DNA from: Polynucleobacter brandtiae | GTDB taxonomy: Bacteria > Pseudomonadota > Gammaproteobacteria > Burkholderiales > Burkholderiaceae | Assembly: GCF_002797575.1 (NCBI RefSeq) | Contig: NZ_PGTX01000003.1 | Coordinates: 248,001-312,000 of the forward strand | Direction of reading: 5' to 3' | DNA length: 64,000 nucleotides | Shown here: positions 19,125 through 27,844 of the stretch, one piece after another | Layout of the letters: every line of letters begins with the position of its first letter | Numbering within the stretch: position 1 is the first letter of the stretch | Notes under the pieces: model-generated | What the model saw: the letters and a program-made list of their open reading frames with translations, nothing else | Database searches by the model: none | What the model was told of the DNA's origin: nothing | Position numbers and translations under genes: made by a program

Positions 19125-19979
19125 CTACATCCAATACACTGCGATGTATAAGCCTAACCAGACCACGTCTACAAAGTGCCAGTACCATGCAGCACCTTCA
19201 AACGCAAAATGATTGTCAGCCGTAAAGTCACCGCGAATCATCCGGCGTAATACGATGGCCAAGATCGTTCCGCCTAAGAAGACATGAAAGCCATGAAAGC
19301 CAGTCAACATAAAGAAGGTTGAGCCATAAATACCAGAGGTCAGCTTCAGATTGAGTTCATGATAAGCATGGTAGTACTCATAAACTTGGAAACCCAAGAA
19401 AATAACACCCAAACCTACGGTAGCAGCCAAACCAATAATGGCTTTCTTCATGTGATTTTGCACAATGGCGTGGTGGGCAATCGTGATAGTGACACCGGAG
19501 CTCAATAGCAATAAAGTATTAATAGTTGGAATCGGCCATGGGCCCATCGTAGTAAATTTCTCTACCAGTCCAGCTGGGCCGTCGTTAGGCCATACCGCCG
19601 TGAAATTAGGCCAGATCAACTTACTTTCTACATCACCCATCCAAGGCATTGCAATATTACGAGCATAAAACAAAGCAGAAAAGAAGGCTGCAAAGAACAT
19701 GATCTCAGAGAAGATAAACCAGGCCATTGACCAGCGATACGATACGTCAACGTTAATGCCATTCTTTCCAGAGTTAGCTTCAGAAATCGTATCGCCAAAC
19801 CACTGATAAAGTACAAACAAAACCCAAAGCACGCCCACAGCGGTGACGGGTCCTCCCCATGAGGCTTGGTTTACCCAGCCTGACATACCAAAACCGAAGG
19901 CTACAAGACCAAGTGCCGCCATTACAGGGTGGCTTGATAGCCCAGGAACAAAATAGTATGGGGTTGAATTGGATGACAT
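19125..19979 (-). CDS. ctaE: Cytochrome c oxidase subunit III
   Basis: Seven-helix core subunit of the aa3-type oxidase. Diagnostic segments: YYFVPGLSSHPVMAALGL, RWSMAWFIFSEIMFFAAFF, FFMLTGFHGFHVFLGG, and the C-terminal AAWYWHFVDVVWLGLYI. I use the ATG at 19979 (MSSNST), preceded by GAGAGAG; the ATG at 19997 would add six residues not typical of the family. About 284 residues. It follows the DUF2970 gene in the oxidase operon. Confidence 0.96.
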   Translation of the reverse strand: MSSNSTPYYFVPGLSSHPVMAALGLVAFGFGMSGWVNQASWGGPVTAVGVLWVLFVLYQWFGDTISEANSGKNGINVDVSYRWSMAWFIFSEIMFFAAFFSALFYARNIAMPWMGDVESKLIWPNFTAVWPNDGPAGLVEKFTTMGPWPIPTINTLLLLSSGVTITIAHHAIVQNHMKKAIIGLAATVGLGVIFLGFQVYEYYHAYHELNLKLTSGIYGSTFFMLTGFHGFHVFLGGTILAIVLRRMIRGDFTADNHFAFEGAAWYWHFVDVVWLGLYIAVYWM

Positions 19980-20009
19980 CTGACTCTCTCTATTCAATCA
20001 AAAAAATAA

Positions 20010-20204
20010 TCAATGGGATACAACAGCTTTAACAATGAGCAGTAATACGCTCATAAAAATAAGGGCGCCAATAACACCAGCAATGATGATGTGCACAAAA
20101 CTCAATGAGGCAACATCCTCCTGCAAACCTGACTGCTTTCGCACGCCTAAAAAGCCCCACAACACCGCTTTCATGGACTGCAAAAAACTACTTTTCTTTT
20201 TCAT
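20010..20204 (-). CDS. DUF2970 small membrane protein
   Basis: 64 residues: a polar N-terminus with MKAVLWGFLGVRKQSG, which is typical of DUF2970, then one transmembrane helix (about 36-60). It lies between ctaG and ctaE, overlapping the ctaG stop by 4 bases, as in many betaproteobacterial oxidase operons. Role unknown; position suggests oxidase assembly or stability. Confidence 0.85.
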   Translation of the reverse strand: MKKKSSFLQSMKAVLWGFLGVRKQSGLQEDVASLSFVHIIIAGVIGALIFMSVLLLIVKAVVSH

Positions 20205-20788
20205 GACTTAGACTTTGGGGTAGTTGACCCAGCAGGCTGCTGACCAACACCTAATTCAAAAAAAGTATATGAGAGGGTAATCGTTTTGACATCCGCAGGC
20301 AATCCCGCATCAATCACAAATACTACCGGCATCTTTCTCATCTCATTAGCTGTCAATGTTTGCTCCTGAAAGCAAAAGCACTCCAGCTTAGTAAAAAATT
20401 CAGTCGCGGTTTTTGGGGCGTAACTCGGAATCGCTTGGGCTTTTACTGAGCGACCTAAATTATTGGTCACCTCGTACACAATCTCTGTCATTTCACCGGG
20501 ATGAACTTCTAAATAGTTCTTCACCGGCTTAAAGGTAAATGGTCCACGACTATTCGAGTCAAACTCGATAGTGACCTTACGCGAATAGTCAACTTGGGTA
20601 TTACCCACTTTATTTGCACTGAAGGCACGTGTACCGTAATCATTTTTACTGGTCACTACATTGATGCCGGTAACTTCGCACAAAGCTTTATACATGGGTA
20701 CCAAAGCATACCCAAACCCAAACATCATCACTGCAGCAATGAGCAGCTTCAGTAGAATTTGGCGGTTTAAAGATGCAATAGCTGACAT
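20201..20788 (-). CDS. ctaG: Cytochrome c oxidase assembly protein CtaG (Cox11)
   Basis: Copper-delivery protein for the CuB site of subunit I. One N-terminal anchor (about residues 10-30) and a periplasmic immunoglobulin-like domain. The copper ligands are visible in KLECFCFQEQTL. Other Cox11 segments: YGYA-like FGYALVPMYKALCEVTG, and PGEMTEIVYEVTN. The 195-residue length is normal. It lies between the 43-residue assembly protein and DUF2970. Confidence 0.95.
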   Translation of the reverse strand: MSAIASLNRQILLKLLIAAVMMFGFGYALVPMYKALCEVTGINVVTSKNDYGTRAFSANKVGNTQVDYSRKVTIEFDSNSRGPFTFKPVKNYLEVHPGEMTEIVYEVTNNLGRSVKAQAIPSYAPKTATEFFTKLECFCFQEQTLTANEMRKMPVVFVIDAGLPADVKTITLSYTFFELGVGQQPAGSTTPKSKS

Positions 20789-20804
20789 ACGTGATGATTG
20801 GGGA

Positions 20805-20936
20805 TTAACCCAACATACTCCGCTTGATCAAAATACCAATAAAGAAAATGATCGCAACACTCAATAGAATGAAACCCAATCTACGATTATTCGCAGATTG
20901 GATCTCTTTGAGTGTCTGCTTAGATTCCTGCTGCAT
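20805..20936 (-). CDS. Cytochrome oxidase small assembly protein-like, 43 residues
   Basis: Short frame from ATG at 20936 to TAA at 20805, translating to MQQESKQTLKEIQSANNRRL followed by a single transmembrane helix (GFILLSVAIIFFIGILI, 21-37) and KRSMLG. It starts inside the last 17 bases of ctaD and ends 17 bases before ctaG, filling an otherwise empty gap in the operon. Tiny single-helix proteins annotated as cytochrome oxidase small assembly proteins sit at this position in other Burkholderiales. Positive residues on the C-terminal side suggest an N-out or mixed topology; not determined. Confidence 0.8.
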   Translation of the reverse strand: MQQESKQTLKEIQSANNRRLGFILLSVAIIFFIGILIKRSMLG

Positions 20937-22539
20937 GTAACTCTTTGGCATCAGGAGGTGTTTCAAAAGTGTGATGTGGCGCTGGCGATGGAATAGTCCA
21001 CTCTAAACCTTTAGCACCATCCCATGGCTTCATAGGTGCTTTTTCACCATGGCCACGATAAGCTGGCATCACAACAAATACCAAGAAGTACACCTGAGAT
21101 AAACCAAAACCAAGTGCGCCAATAGAAGCAACCATGTTGAAATCAGCAAACTGTGTTGGGTAGTCTGCATAACGACGTGGCATACCCGCAAGACCTAAGA
21201 AATGCATTGGGAAGAAAGTAATATTAAAGAAAATCATGGATGTCCAGAAGTGGATCTTGCCACGCGTCTCATTGGCCATATAGCCAGTCCACTTTGGACA
21301 CCAGTAGTAGAAGCCAGCAAACATCGCAAATAGCGATCCAGCAACTAAAACGTAGTGGAAATGGGCAACCACATAATAGGTATCCTGCGCACCAATATCA
21401 ATTGGCGCTAGTGCCAAAATCAAACCAGTGAAACCGCCCATAGTAAATACGAAAATAAAGCCGACCGCCCATAACATCGGGGTTTCAAAGGTCATAGACC
21501 CTTTCCACATTGTTGCAACCCAATTAAAAATCTTCACACCCGTTGGAACTGCGATCAACATCGTGGCATACATGAAGAACAGTTGACCAGTTACTGGCAT
21601 GCCTGTTGCAAACATATGGTGAGCCCAAACAATGAAGGACAGAATTGCAATGGATGAAGTTGCGTAAACCATTGAGCTGTAACCAAACAGGGTTTTTCTG
21701 GAGAATGCAGGAATAATCTCACTCACGATTCCAAAAGCTGGAAGAATCATGATGTAAACCTCAGGATGACCGAAGAACCAGAAAATGTGCTGGAACATGA
21801 TCGGATCACCGCCACCGACTGCAGAGAAGAAGGATGTACCAAAATGACGGTCTGTCAACACCATTGTGATTGCGCCAGCCAATACTGGCATTACAGCAAT
21901 TAACAAGTAAGCCGTAATCAACCAAGTCCAGCAAAACATGGGCATTTTCATCAATGTCAAACCGGGGGCGCGCATGTTCAAAATGGTAACGATGATATTG
22001 ATCGAGCCCATGATCGAAGAAGCGCCCAACAAATGGAGGGCAAAAATAGCCATATCTAGGCCTGGCCCCATCTGTGATGTCAATGGCGCATATAAAGTCC
22101 AACCACCGGCAGGAGCACCGCCAGGAGCTAAGAATGAACCAAACAGTAAACATGCGGCCACTGGCAGGATCCAGAAGCTAAAGTTATTCATACGGGCAAA
22201 AGCCATGTCAGAGGCACCAATTTGCAATGGAACCATCCAGTTTGCAAATCCCACAAATGCCGGCATGATCGCACCGAAAACCATAACAAGACCATGCATG
22301 GTTGTAAGCTGATTAAAAAACTCGGGGCGGAAAAACTGGAGGCCCGGCTGGAATAACTCCAGACGAATACCTAAAGCCATTACGCCACCAGCTAACAAAC
22401 TAACAAAAGAAAAAATCAGATACATCGTACCGATATCTTTATGGTTGGTAGCAAATAACCAACGACGCCATCCATGCGGCGTGTGGTCATCATGTGCGTG
22501 ATCGTGTGCGTGGTCGTGTGTTGTAGAGACTGTGCTCAT
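20920..22539 (-). CDS. ctaD: Cytochrome c oxidase subunit I
   Basis: Heme-copper catalytic subunit: low-spin heme a, heme a3 and CuB. Key segments: TTMHGLVMVFGAIMPAFVGFAN (heme a ligand region), WFFGHPEVYIMILPAFG (CuB His and cross-linked Tyr), WAHHMFATG (two CuB His), and VVAHFHYVLVAGS (heme ligands). The YIMILP Tyr and the following K-channel region indicate an A-type oxidase. 539 residues with a His-rich N-terminus (DHAHDHAHDDH). It lies 45 bases downstream of ctaC. Confidence 0.98.
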   Translation of the reverse strand: MSTVSTTHDHAHDHAHDDHTPHGWRRWLFATNHKDIGTMYLIFSFVSLLAGGVMALGIRLELFQPGLQFFRPEFFNQLTTMHGLVMVFGAIMPAFVGFANWMVPLQIGASDMAFARMNNFSFWILPVAACLLFGSFLAPGGAPAGGWTLYAPLTSQMGPGLDMAIFALHLLGASSIMGSINIIVTILNMRAPGLTLMKMPMFCWTWLITAYLLIAVMPVLAGAITMVLTDRHFGTSFFSAVGGGDPIMFQHIFWFFGHPEVYIMILPAFGIVSEIIPAFSRKTLFGYSSMVYATSSIAILSFIVWAHHMFATGMPVTGQLFFMYATMLIAVPTGVKIFNWVATMWKGSMTFETPMLWAVGFIFVFTMGGFTGLILALAPIDIGAQDTYYVVAHFHYVLVAGSLFAMFAGFYYWCPKWTGYMANETRGKIHFWTSMIFFNITFFPMHFLGLAGMPRRYADYPTQFADFNMVASIGALGFGLSQVYFLVFVVMPAYRGHGEKAPMKPWDGAKGLEWTIPSPAPHHTFETPPDAKELHAAGI

Positions 22540-22584
22540 GGATTACTCCGGTTTAATTTAATGTCTATCAATTAATAAAAAGAA

Positions 22585-23742
22585 TTATTTGCCTGCGCGT
22601 GTAACAACGATGTCTTGAGTCTGAATTACTTCACCCGTCTTATTACCCCATGCGTTACGGGTATAGGTAATGACCGCAGCAATATCGCCATCAGAAATCA
22701 CACCAGACCATTTCGGCATTGCATTTTTGCCGTTCAACAAAATGTTGTATTGCCCTTCTTTGGGACCCAATACAACTTTACTGGCATCTAGAGCAGGGAA
22801 TGTGCCCGCGCCCTTACCGTTTGGCTGGTGGCATGCAGCACAATTTGCGGCATACACTTTGGCGCCGCGCTCTTTTTGCTCATCTAGCGTGTAAACCTTA
22901 GATGGATCATCTGAGGCTGCCGCCATTTCTTTTTTCTTCTCTGCAACCCATGCGGTGTAATCTTCTGGCGAAACTACGCGGACAACAATCGGCATAAACG
23001 CATGCTGGGCACCGCATAACTCTGAACATTGCCCGCGGAAGGTACCGATTTTTTCTGCTCTGAACCAAGTATCGCGAACAAATCCAGGAATGGCATCTTG
23101 CTTTACGCCGAATGCTGGAATTGTCCATGCATGAATAACGTCGTTAGCCGTAGTAATTAAACGAATTTTTTTGCCAACTGGGACAACCATTTCTTTATCA
23201 ACTTCCATCAAATAGGTATTTGATTTGGGCGCGAGGTTGTTGATTGATTCACGGGATGTCGACAATGTGGAGAGGAAGTTAATTCCTTCGCCTTCGCCTT
23301 TGATGTAGTCGTATCCCCATTTCCACTGATATCCAGTGGTCTTGATGGTGATATCTGAATTGGTGGTGTCTTTCATAGCAACCACCGTCTTGGTTGCTGG
23401 TAATGCCATTCCAATGACGATAAGCAATGGAATGACTGTCCAAATAATTTCGACAGTGGTACTTTCGTGAAATGAGGCAGATTTTGCACCCAATGATTTG
23501 CGGTGTTTGAGGATTGAATAAAACATCACGCCAAATACGCCAACAAAAATTACTGCGCAAATAACCAACATCATCCAATGTAGCCAATGAATCTCTTGCA
23601 TAATTTTTGTTGCAGGTGCAGCAAAATTGAGCTGCATTACCTGTGGGCCACCCGGCATATTCTCGGAAGCAACTGCCATTGCAGCACCAAATGCGCCTAC
23701 TAAATAGAGCAATGCTCTAGTGACTTTTCCAAATAAATTCAT
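22585..23742 (-). CDS. ctaC: Cytochrome c oxidase subunit II with fused cytochrome c domain
   Basis: Carries the CuA centre and accepts electrons from cytochrome c. Start placed at ATG 23742 (MNLFGK), giving a proper signal sequence; the open frame extends 12 codons upstream without family resemblance. Two transmembrane helices (about 60-80 and 100-125), CuA ligands in CSELCGAQHAFM (about residue 235), and a C-terminal heme c site CAACH (about 300) in a monoheme domain. This is the caa3-like fused form. First gene of the oxidase operon with a strong promoter at 23832-23860. Confidence 0.96.
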   Translation of the reverse strand: MNLFGKVTRALLYLVGAFGAAMAVASENMPGGPQVMQLNFAAPATKIMQEIHWLHWMMLVICAVIFVGVFGVMFYSILKHRKSLGAKSASFHESTTVEIIWTVIPLLIVIGMALPATKTVVAMKDTTNSDITIKTTGYQWKWGYDYIKGEGEGINFLSTLSTSRESINNLAPKSNTYLMEVDKEMVVPVGKKIRLITTANDVIHAWTIPAFGVKQDAIPGFVRDTWFRAEKIGTFRGQCSELCGAQHAFMPIVVRVVSPEDYTAWVAEKKKEMAAASDDPSKVYTLDEQKERGAKVYAANCAACHQPNGKGAGTFPALDASKVVLGPKEGQYNILLNGKNAMPKWSGVISDGDIAAVITYTRNAWGNKTGEVIQTQDIVVTRAGK

Positions 23743-23831
23743 CTTATTCTCTGTTTGTTGTCTTAAAGTCTGTAGCAATCCTGCTTCAGGTGATCCAAAA
23801 GAACGATTTCGATCTAATAACTAGTACCAAG

Positions 23832-23860
23832 ATTATAGGGTTATTTAAGCTTTGTAACAA
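23832..23860 (-). promoter_or_regulatory. Sigma70-type promoter of the cytochrome oxidase operon
   Basis: On the minus strand: -35 TTGTTA (23860-23855), exactly 17 bases, then a perfect -10 TATAAT (23837-23832). It lies about 90 bases before the ctaC ATG. The rest of the 180-base gap between bioC-like and ctaC holds no gene that I can see. Confidence 0.75.
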
Positions 23861-23922
23861 ACCCAGCAACACTGACAGTCTTCAGGCCTCATAAAGCTTA
23901 TATAGATAGTAAACACTCACAC

Positions 23923-24726
23923 TCAATTAGAATCAATTGTTGTCTTGCGTTGTATTTGCTTTGGATCGATATAAGCGATGTGATCTTGTACCTTGGCCAG
24001 GTGTTTGCCAAGTGCCCAAGCATGCCCATAAACTATTTCCAAGGTGAGTTTTTTGGGTAAATCTGCCACCCTTGAAATTCTGTCGCCCAACGATGAAACC
24101 AACTTTAACGCTATCGCATCAGTGATCAGGAGTTCATCAGCAACATATTCCAAATGGAGAAACTCCATGTCCATCACAGGATCAGAAAAGCGCTCCCCAA
24201 GCAGGGCATCCCCCATGTCATGCATATCCCACGGGCTAGCCAATTGCTGGGTAGGCATCAGTTCAGCCAAACCCACAACATGCAGCTCCTTTCCGGTATC
24301 GGGGCCAAGATAGCTAAATGAGAGTAAGCCACCCTCTTTCAGCACCCTCCAACACTCCCGCAAGAAATACTTTGGGTCAGGAAGATCTTGGATCAACAAA
24401 GTACTGAAAACCAAATCAACAGAATGGTCAGGAAGCCCAATGCGACCTGTTTTTTCATAATCCGACATTGAGACAAATGTCCCTGCCCTGAATCGAGAAT
24501 TCCACCAGCGCCTCACCCTGAATTTCCAACGGGCAAAACCGGATATTCCTGACTCTGGGGCACTATGAAAACGTACGCCCGGAAAACGCTTTGAAAGAAA
24601 GTGCGCATGCAGACCTAGGAAATCTGGAAGCACTAAGACATCCTTTACCTCTAACTTCACGATGTCTAATTTTTGCAGCATTCGGTCTGCAATTTCGTCT
24701 TGAAGCCATGCTATTGATTGGGTCAT
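23923..24726 (-). CDS. BioC-family SAM methyltransferase homologue with lost motif I
   Basis: About 267 residues from ATG 24726. The C-terminal two-thirds match BioC (malonyl-ACP O-methyltransferase of biotin synthesis): DHSVDLVFSTLLIQDLPDP, WRVLKEGGLLSFSYLGPDTGKEL. However, SAM motif I, normally VLDxGCGxG, reads VLVLPDFLGLHAHFL here (about residue 31). The glycine-rich loop is gone. It may be a diverged or inactive relative. The frame is open 38 codons further upstream across comF, so the start is uncertain. Divergent from comF with 23 bases between chosen starts. Confidence 0.7.
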   Translation of the reverse strand: MTQSIAWLQDEIADRMLQKLDIVKLEVKDVLVLPDFLGLHAHFLSKRFPGVRFHSAPESGISGFARWKFRVRRWWNSRFRAGTFVSMSDYEKTGRIGLPDHSVDLVFSTLLIQDLPDPKYFLRECWRVLKEGGLLSFSYLGPDTGKELHVVGLAELMPTQQLASPWDMHDMGDALLGERFSDPVMDMEFLHLEYVADELLITDAIALKLVSSLGDRISRVADLPKKLTLEIVYGHAWALGKHLAKVQDHIAYIDPKQIQRKTTIDSN

Positions 24727-24749
24727 TGCGTGAGTATACTCAGCGCCCC

Positions 24750-25508
24750 ATGCGCCGATTCGAGAACATTGTCCAAGCCTTTTGTGCACATCTATTGCCA
24801 CACGCCTGCATCGTCTGTGGGCATTATCAAGAACAAGCACTTTGCCTTTATTGCAGTGCGCTATTGGCAGAAAATCAGCTCTATCACTACGAGTGCTGCC
24901 AAAAATGCGGCATTACCATGACTGCAAGCGAACTCGCGCAGAAATGCTGTCAAGAGTGCCTGCTGAACCCACCATTTTTTGATGAGACATACTGCTTAGA
25001 TCGATATGACGGAATACTGCAAGCGGCATTACATCAATTGAAATATCAACGCCGCCTAGCCTGTGCTTATGGGCTGGCAATGGCATGGAATGAGCGAATG
25101 ATGGAGCCGCTTCAGGCTATTGAAGCCGACTTCCTCTTTCCTGTACCCCTTAGCCAAGAAAAACTCTGCTTTAGGGGCTTTAACCAAAGCTGGGAACTCG
25201 CCAGAAGAATTCATTGTGGCGTCAATATTAAAAAGCAAGCCCATGTTTTAATGCGCCACCATCACACCCAACATCAAGCTACTGAAAATAGAATCAACCG
25301 CCATAAAGCGATTCGCGATATGTTTTATGTCAATCCACAATATCAAGCATTATTACAAGGCAGTAGCATTGTGATTTTTGACGATGTAATGACTAGCGGA
25401 GCCACCCTGAACGAGATCGCTCGCGTTCTGAAGGACAATGGCGTACGTCGGGTTATCAATTGGGTTCTACTGAGAACACTAAGATCCTCCAAGCAACTCA
25501 GAAACTAA
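24750..25508 (+). CDS. comF: ComF-family phosphoribosyltransferase-like protein
   Basis: ComF/GntX family protein; in naturally competent bacteria ComF is needed for uptake or processing of single-stranded DNA. N-terminal double zinc-finger Cys pairs (CIVCG, CLYC, CQKCG, CQEC; about residues 17-72), then a phosphoribosyltransferase domain with IVIFDDVMTSGATLNEIA near 210. Start at ATG 24750 gives MRRFENIVQAF, the normal beginning just before the first finger; the frame is open further upstream only as the shadow of the bioC-like gene. 252 residues. Confidence 0.9.
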   Translation: MRRFENIVQAFCAHLLPHACIVCGHYQEQALCLYCSALLAENQLYHYECCQKCGITMTASELAQKCCQECLLNPPFFDETYCLDRYDGILQAALHQLKYQRRLACAYGLAMAWNERMMEPLQAIEADFLFPVPLSQEKLCFRGFNQSWELARRIHCGVNIKKQAHVLMRHHHTQHQATENRINRHKAIRDMFYVNPQYQALLQGSSIVIFDDVMTSGATLNEIARVLKDNGVRRVINWVLLRTLRSSKQLRN

Positions 25509-25518
25509 AGTGCAAAAC

Positions 25519-25989
25519 ATGTTCAACATTGTTTTATTCGAACCAGAAATACCACCCAATACTGGCAACATTATTCGTCTATGTGCCAACACAGGGGCCA
25601 AGCTCCACTTGATTGAGCCACTGGGTTTTCCTATGGAAGATGCCAAGCTACGTAGGGCTGGACTCGACTATCATGAGTTCGCCAAGGTAAAGGTGCACCC
25701 AAACTGGCAACAGTTTCTGGTAGACGAGCAACCGAAGCCTGACCGTATTTTTGCATTGACCACCAAGGGCTCTGGAAAGTTTCATGATGGTCAATACTTG
25801 GCGGATGATTATTTTGTTTTTGGCTCTGAAACAAAAGGAATCAGCGATGAGGTGCGAAGTTCTATACCAATACCCAACCAGATGCGCTTAGCAATGTACG
25901 CTAGTAGTCGTAGCTTGAATCTATCCAATACGGTTGCAATTGTGGTTTATGAAGCATGGAGACAAAACGGGCTTACTGGCGGTGCTTGA
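25519..25989 (+). CDS. trmL: tRNA (cytidine/uridine34-2'-O)-methyltransferase TrmL
   Basis: SPOUT-class methyltransferase modifying the wobble nucleotide of tRNA-Leu. It starts MFNIVLFEPEIPPNTGNIIR, includes the SPOUT knot segments VFGSETKGIS and SLNLSNTVAIVVYEAWRQ, and has the usual ~156 residues. A GTG at 25510 would add three residues; the ATG gives the canonical N-terminus. It lies 10 bases after comF, same strand. Confidence 0.94.
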   Translation: MFNIVLFEPEIPPNTGNIIRLCANTGAKLHLIEPLGFPMEDAKLRRAGLDYHEFAKVKVHPNWQQFLVDEQPKPDRIFALTTKGSGKFHDGQYLADDYFVFGSETKGISDEVRSSIPIPNQMRLAMYASSRSLNLSNTVAIVVYEAWRQNGLTGGA

Positions 25990-25996
25990 TTCTCAA

Positions 25997-27019
25997 CTAA
26001 GTTTCAACGGTGGGATCGCGACCCATCAATTTTTTCACAGCCTGATCTGGTGCCAACTTTCCTGACAAGACATCACCCATCATCGCAGTAATGGGCATCT
26101 CCACTCCTAAGCGAGTGGCTAAATCTGCAACAGCGGAGGCGCACAAAACACCTTCGGCAACATGTCCTAGGCTCTTTAATATTTCCGGCAAAGACTTACC
26201 TGCCGCTAAGGCAAGACCTACACGGCGATTACGTGATAAGTCGCCTGTCGCAGTCAAGATTAAATCACCTACCCCAGTGAGCCCCATACATGTCTCAGGC
26301 CTTCCGCCGGCAGCTTTTACAAGGCGCATCATTTCTGCAAGCCCCCGAGTCAATACTGCAGCTCTTGCATTGAGCCCAAGATCCAAACCGTCACCGATAC
26401 CCGCTGCAATAGCGAGTACATTTTTAATGGCACCGCCTAATTCAACGCCAACCAAATCATCGCTGGCGTAAATTCGCATATTGCCATGATGAAAAGCAGC
26501 TTGAACAATGCCACATAAATCAGCAGATCTACTCGCTACCGTCAAGGCACAGGGCATACCACTGCCAACCTCTTGAGCGAAACTAGGCCCGGACACTACG
26601 CCATATTGATGTTGTAAGCCGCGACTATGTAGCCGATCTTCACGCTCAACAACTTGGTGTGGCAGTAAGGTCGTGATGGGTTCGAGACCTTTACATAACC
26701 AAATAATATTCAGTGAATGTTTCGCAGCATCTAATACCCGCGCAACGGTTTCTGACAATCCTGACATCGGGGTGGCTATCACCAGCAGGTCATCTGCAGA
26801 AAGCCGTTCAATCGCCTGCTGAAAGTCCGCCTCTAATCGAAGTTCTTGAGGCAACAAAACCTTTGGGAGATAAGCGGTATTCTCACCCGTCTTCTCAATA
26901 CCCTCGAGCTGCCCGGCACTTCTTGACCATAAGCAAACATCGCCTGACTGCAAGTGACGCGCAGCTTGTGCAGCCATAGCAGTGCCCCAGGAACCAGCTC
27001 CAAGCAGTGTCACTTTCAT
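25997..27019 (-). CDS. gpsA: Glycerol-3-phosphate dehydrogenase [NAD(P)+]
   Basis: Reduces dihydroxyacetone phosphate to sn-glycerol 3-phosphate for phospholipid synthesis. N-terminal Rossmann loop GAGSWGTAMA (7-16), catalytic lysine region GGAIKNVLAIAAGIGDGL, and substrate region GLTGVGDLILTATGDLSRNRR. 340 residues, normal. It lies 22 bases after secB, in the conserved secB-gpsA order, and converges on trmL. Confidence 0.97.
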   Translation of the reverse strand: MKVTLLGAGSWGTAMAAQAARHLQSGDVCLWSRSAGQLEGIEKTGENTAYLPKVLLPQELRLEADFQQAIERLSADDLLVIATPMSGLSETVARVLDAAKHSLNIIWLCKGLEPITTLLPHQVVEREDRLHSRGLQHQYGVVSGPSFAQEVGSGMPCALTVASRSADLCGIVQAAFHHGNMRIYASDDLVGVELGGAIKNVLAIAAGIGDGLDLGLNARAAVLTRGLAEMMRLVKAAGGRPETCMGLTGVGDLILTATGDLSRNRRVGLALAAGKSLPEILKSLGHVAEGVLCASAVADLATRLGVEMPITAMMGDVLSGKLAPDQAVKKLMGRDPTVET

Positions 27020-27041
27020 GGTCTGCGACCTTTTATCCGGC

Positions 27042-27545
27042 TTAGTTAGGGAGGGTTCCCTTACTTTCTTCGACAGCGGCTAGTTGAGCCTGCATCATGC
27101 GATGCTCATACATGCCGTGGAAATTCATCTCATTTAAGTGGATTGGCTGGAAGCCCGCACGACTGATTGTGTCTGCAATATTTGAGCGTAAATAGGGATA
27201 CAAAATAGTTGGGCAGGCAATACCAAGCATTGGATCAATTTGTTCTGGCGGGATATTGTTGAATTCAAAAATACCTGCTTGTTTTGCCTCAACCAAAAAC
27301 AGCGCTTTGTCATCCACCTTAGCAGTCACCGTAGCGATCAAAGCCACTTCAAAAATATCATCGCTCAATCGAGTCACTGCAACATCTACCTCAACCTCAA
27401 CCTGGGGCTCTGCTGCAACCAATAAAATTTGCGGTGCATGCGGCTGCTCTAAAGATAAATCTTTGAGATAAATTCGTTGAATCCGAAAACCGGGCTCTTT
27501 TGAGTTATCCACATTATCTTGGACTGGAATGGTCTGATCGGTCAT
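27042..27545 (-). CDS. secB: Protein-export chaperone SecB
   Basis: Tetrameric cytosolic chaperone that keeps preproteins unfolded and hands them to SecA. Family segments: [27 protein letters not shown], and [30 protein letters not shown] with the SecA-contact region. 167 residues, normal. Between grxC and gpsA on the minus strand, as in E. coli and betaproteobacteria. Confidence 0.97.
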   Translation of the reverse strand: MTDQTIPVQDNVDNSKEPGFRIQRIYLKDLSLEQPHAPQILLVAAEPQVEVEVDVAVTRLSDDIFEVALIATVTAKVDDKALFLVEAKQAGIFEFNNIPPEQIDPMLGIACPTILYPYLRSNIADTISRAGFQPIHLNEMNFHGMYEHRMMQAQLAAVEESKGTLPN

Positions 27546-27568
27546 TGCAAACTTTCTAATTGAATTTT

Positions 27569-27823
27569 TTAAGCTAATAATGGGTCAAGCTGGCCGGCAC
27601 GATCTAAAGCTACCAGATCGTCATAACCACCCACATGGGTATCGCCGATGTAAATTTGAGGAACTGTGCGACGACCTGTACGAGTCATCATGGTTTCGCG
27701 CTGAACTGGATCGCGATCAATCAAGATTTTCTCAAGATTGGTAACGCCCTTCTTTTGTAGGAGCTTTTCTGCCATCACACAGTAGGGGCAAACTTGGGTG
27801 CTATACATGGTCACTGTGGGCAT
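27569..27823 (-). CDS. grxC: Glutaredoxin 3
   Basis: Glutathione-dependent dithiol oxidoreductase. Active site CPYC at residues 12-15, then the TVPQIYIG cis-Pro segment and HVGGYDDL glutathione-binding loop. 84 residues, normal. It is 23 bases upstream of secB and 21 bases downstream of the rhodanese gene, the common grxC-secB-gpsA string. Confidence 0.97.
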   Translation of the reverse strand: MPTVTMYSTQVCPYCVMAEKLLQKKGVTNLEKILIDRDPVQRETMMTRTGRRTVPQIYIGDTHVGGYDDLVALDRAGQLDPLLA

Positions 27824-27844
27824 GATTTAGTCTCCGGAAATCAA

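Noticed and set aside
21938..22312. Plus-strand ORF opposite ctaD
   Set aside because: Antisense shadow of a highly conserved gene, with no recognisable protein features.
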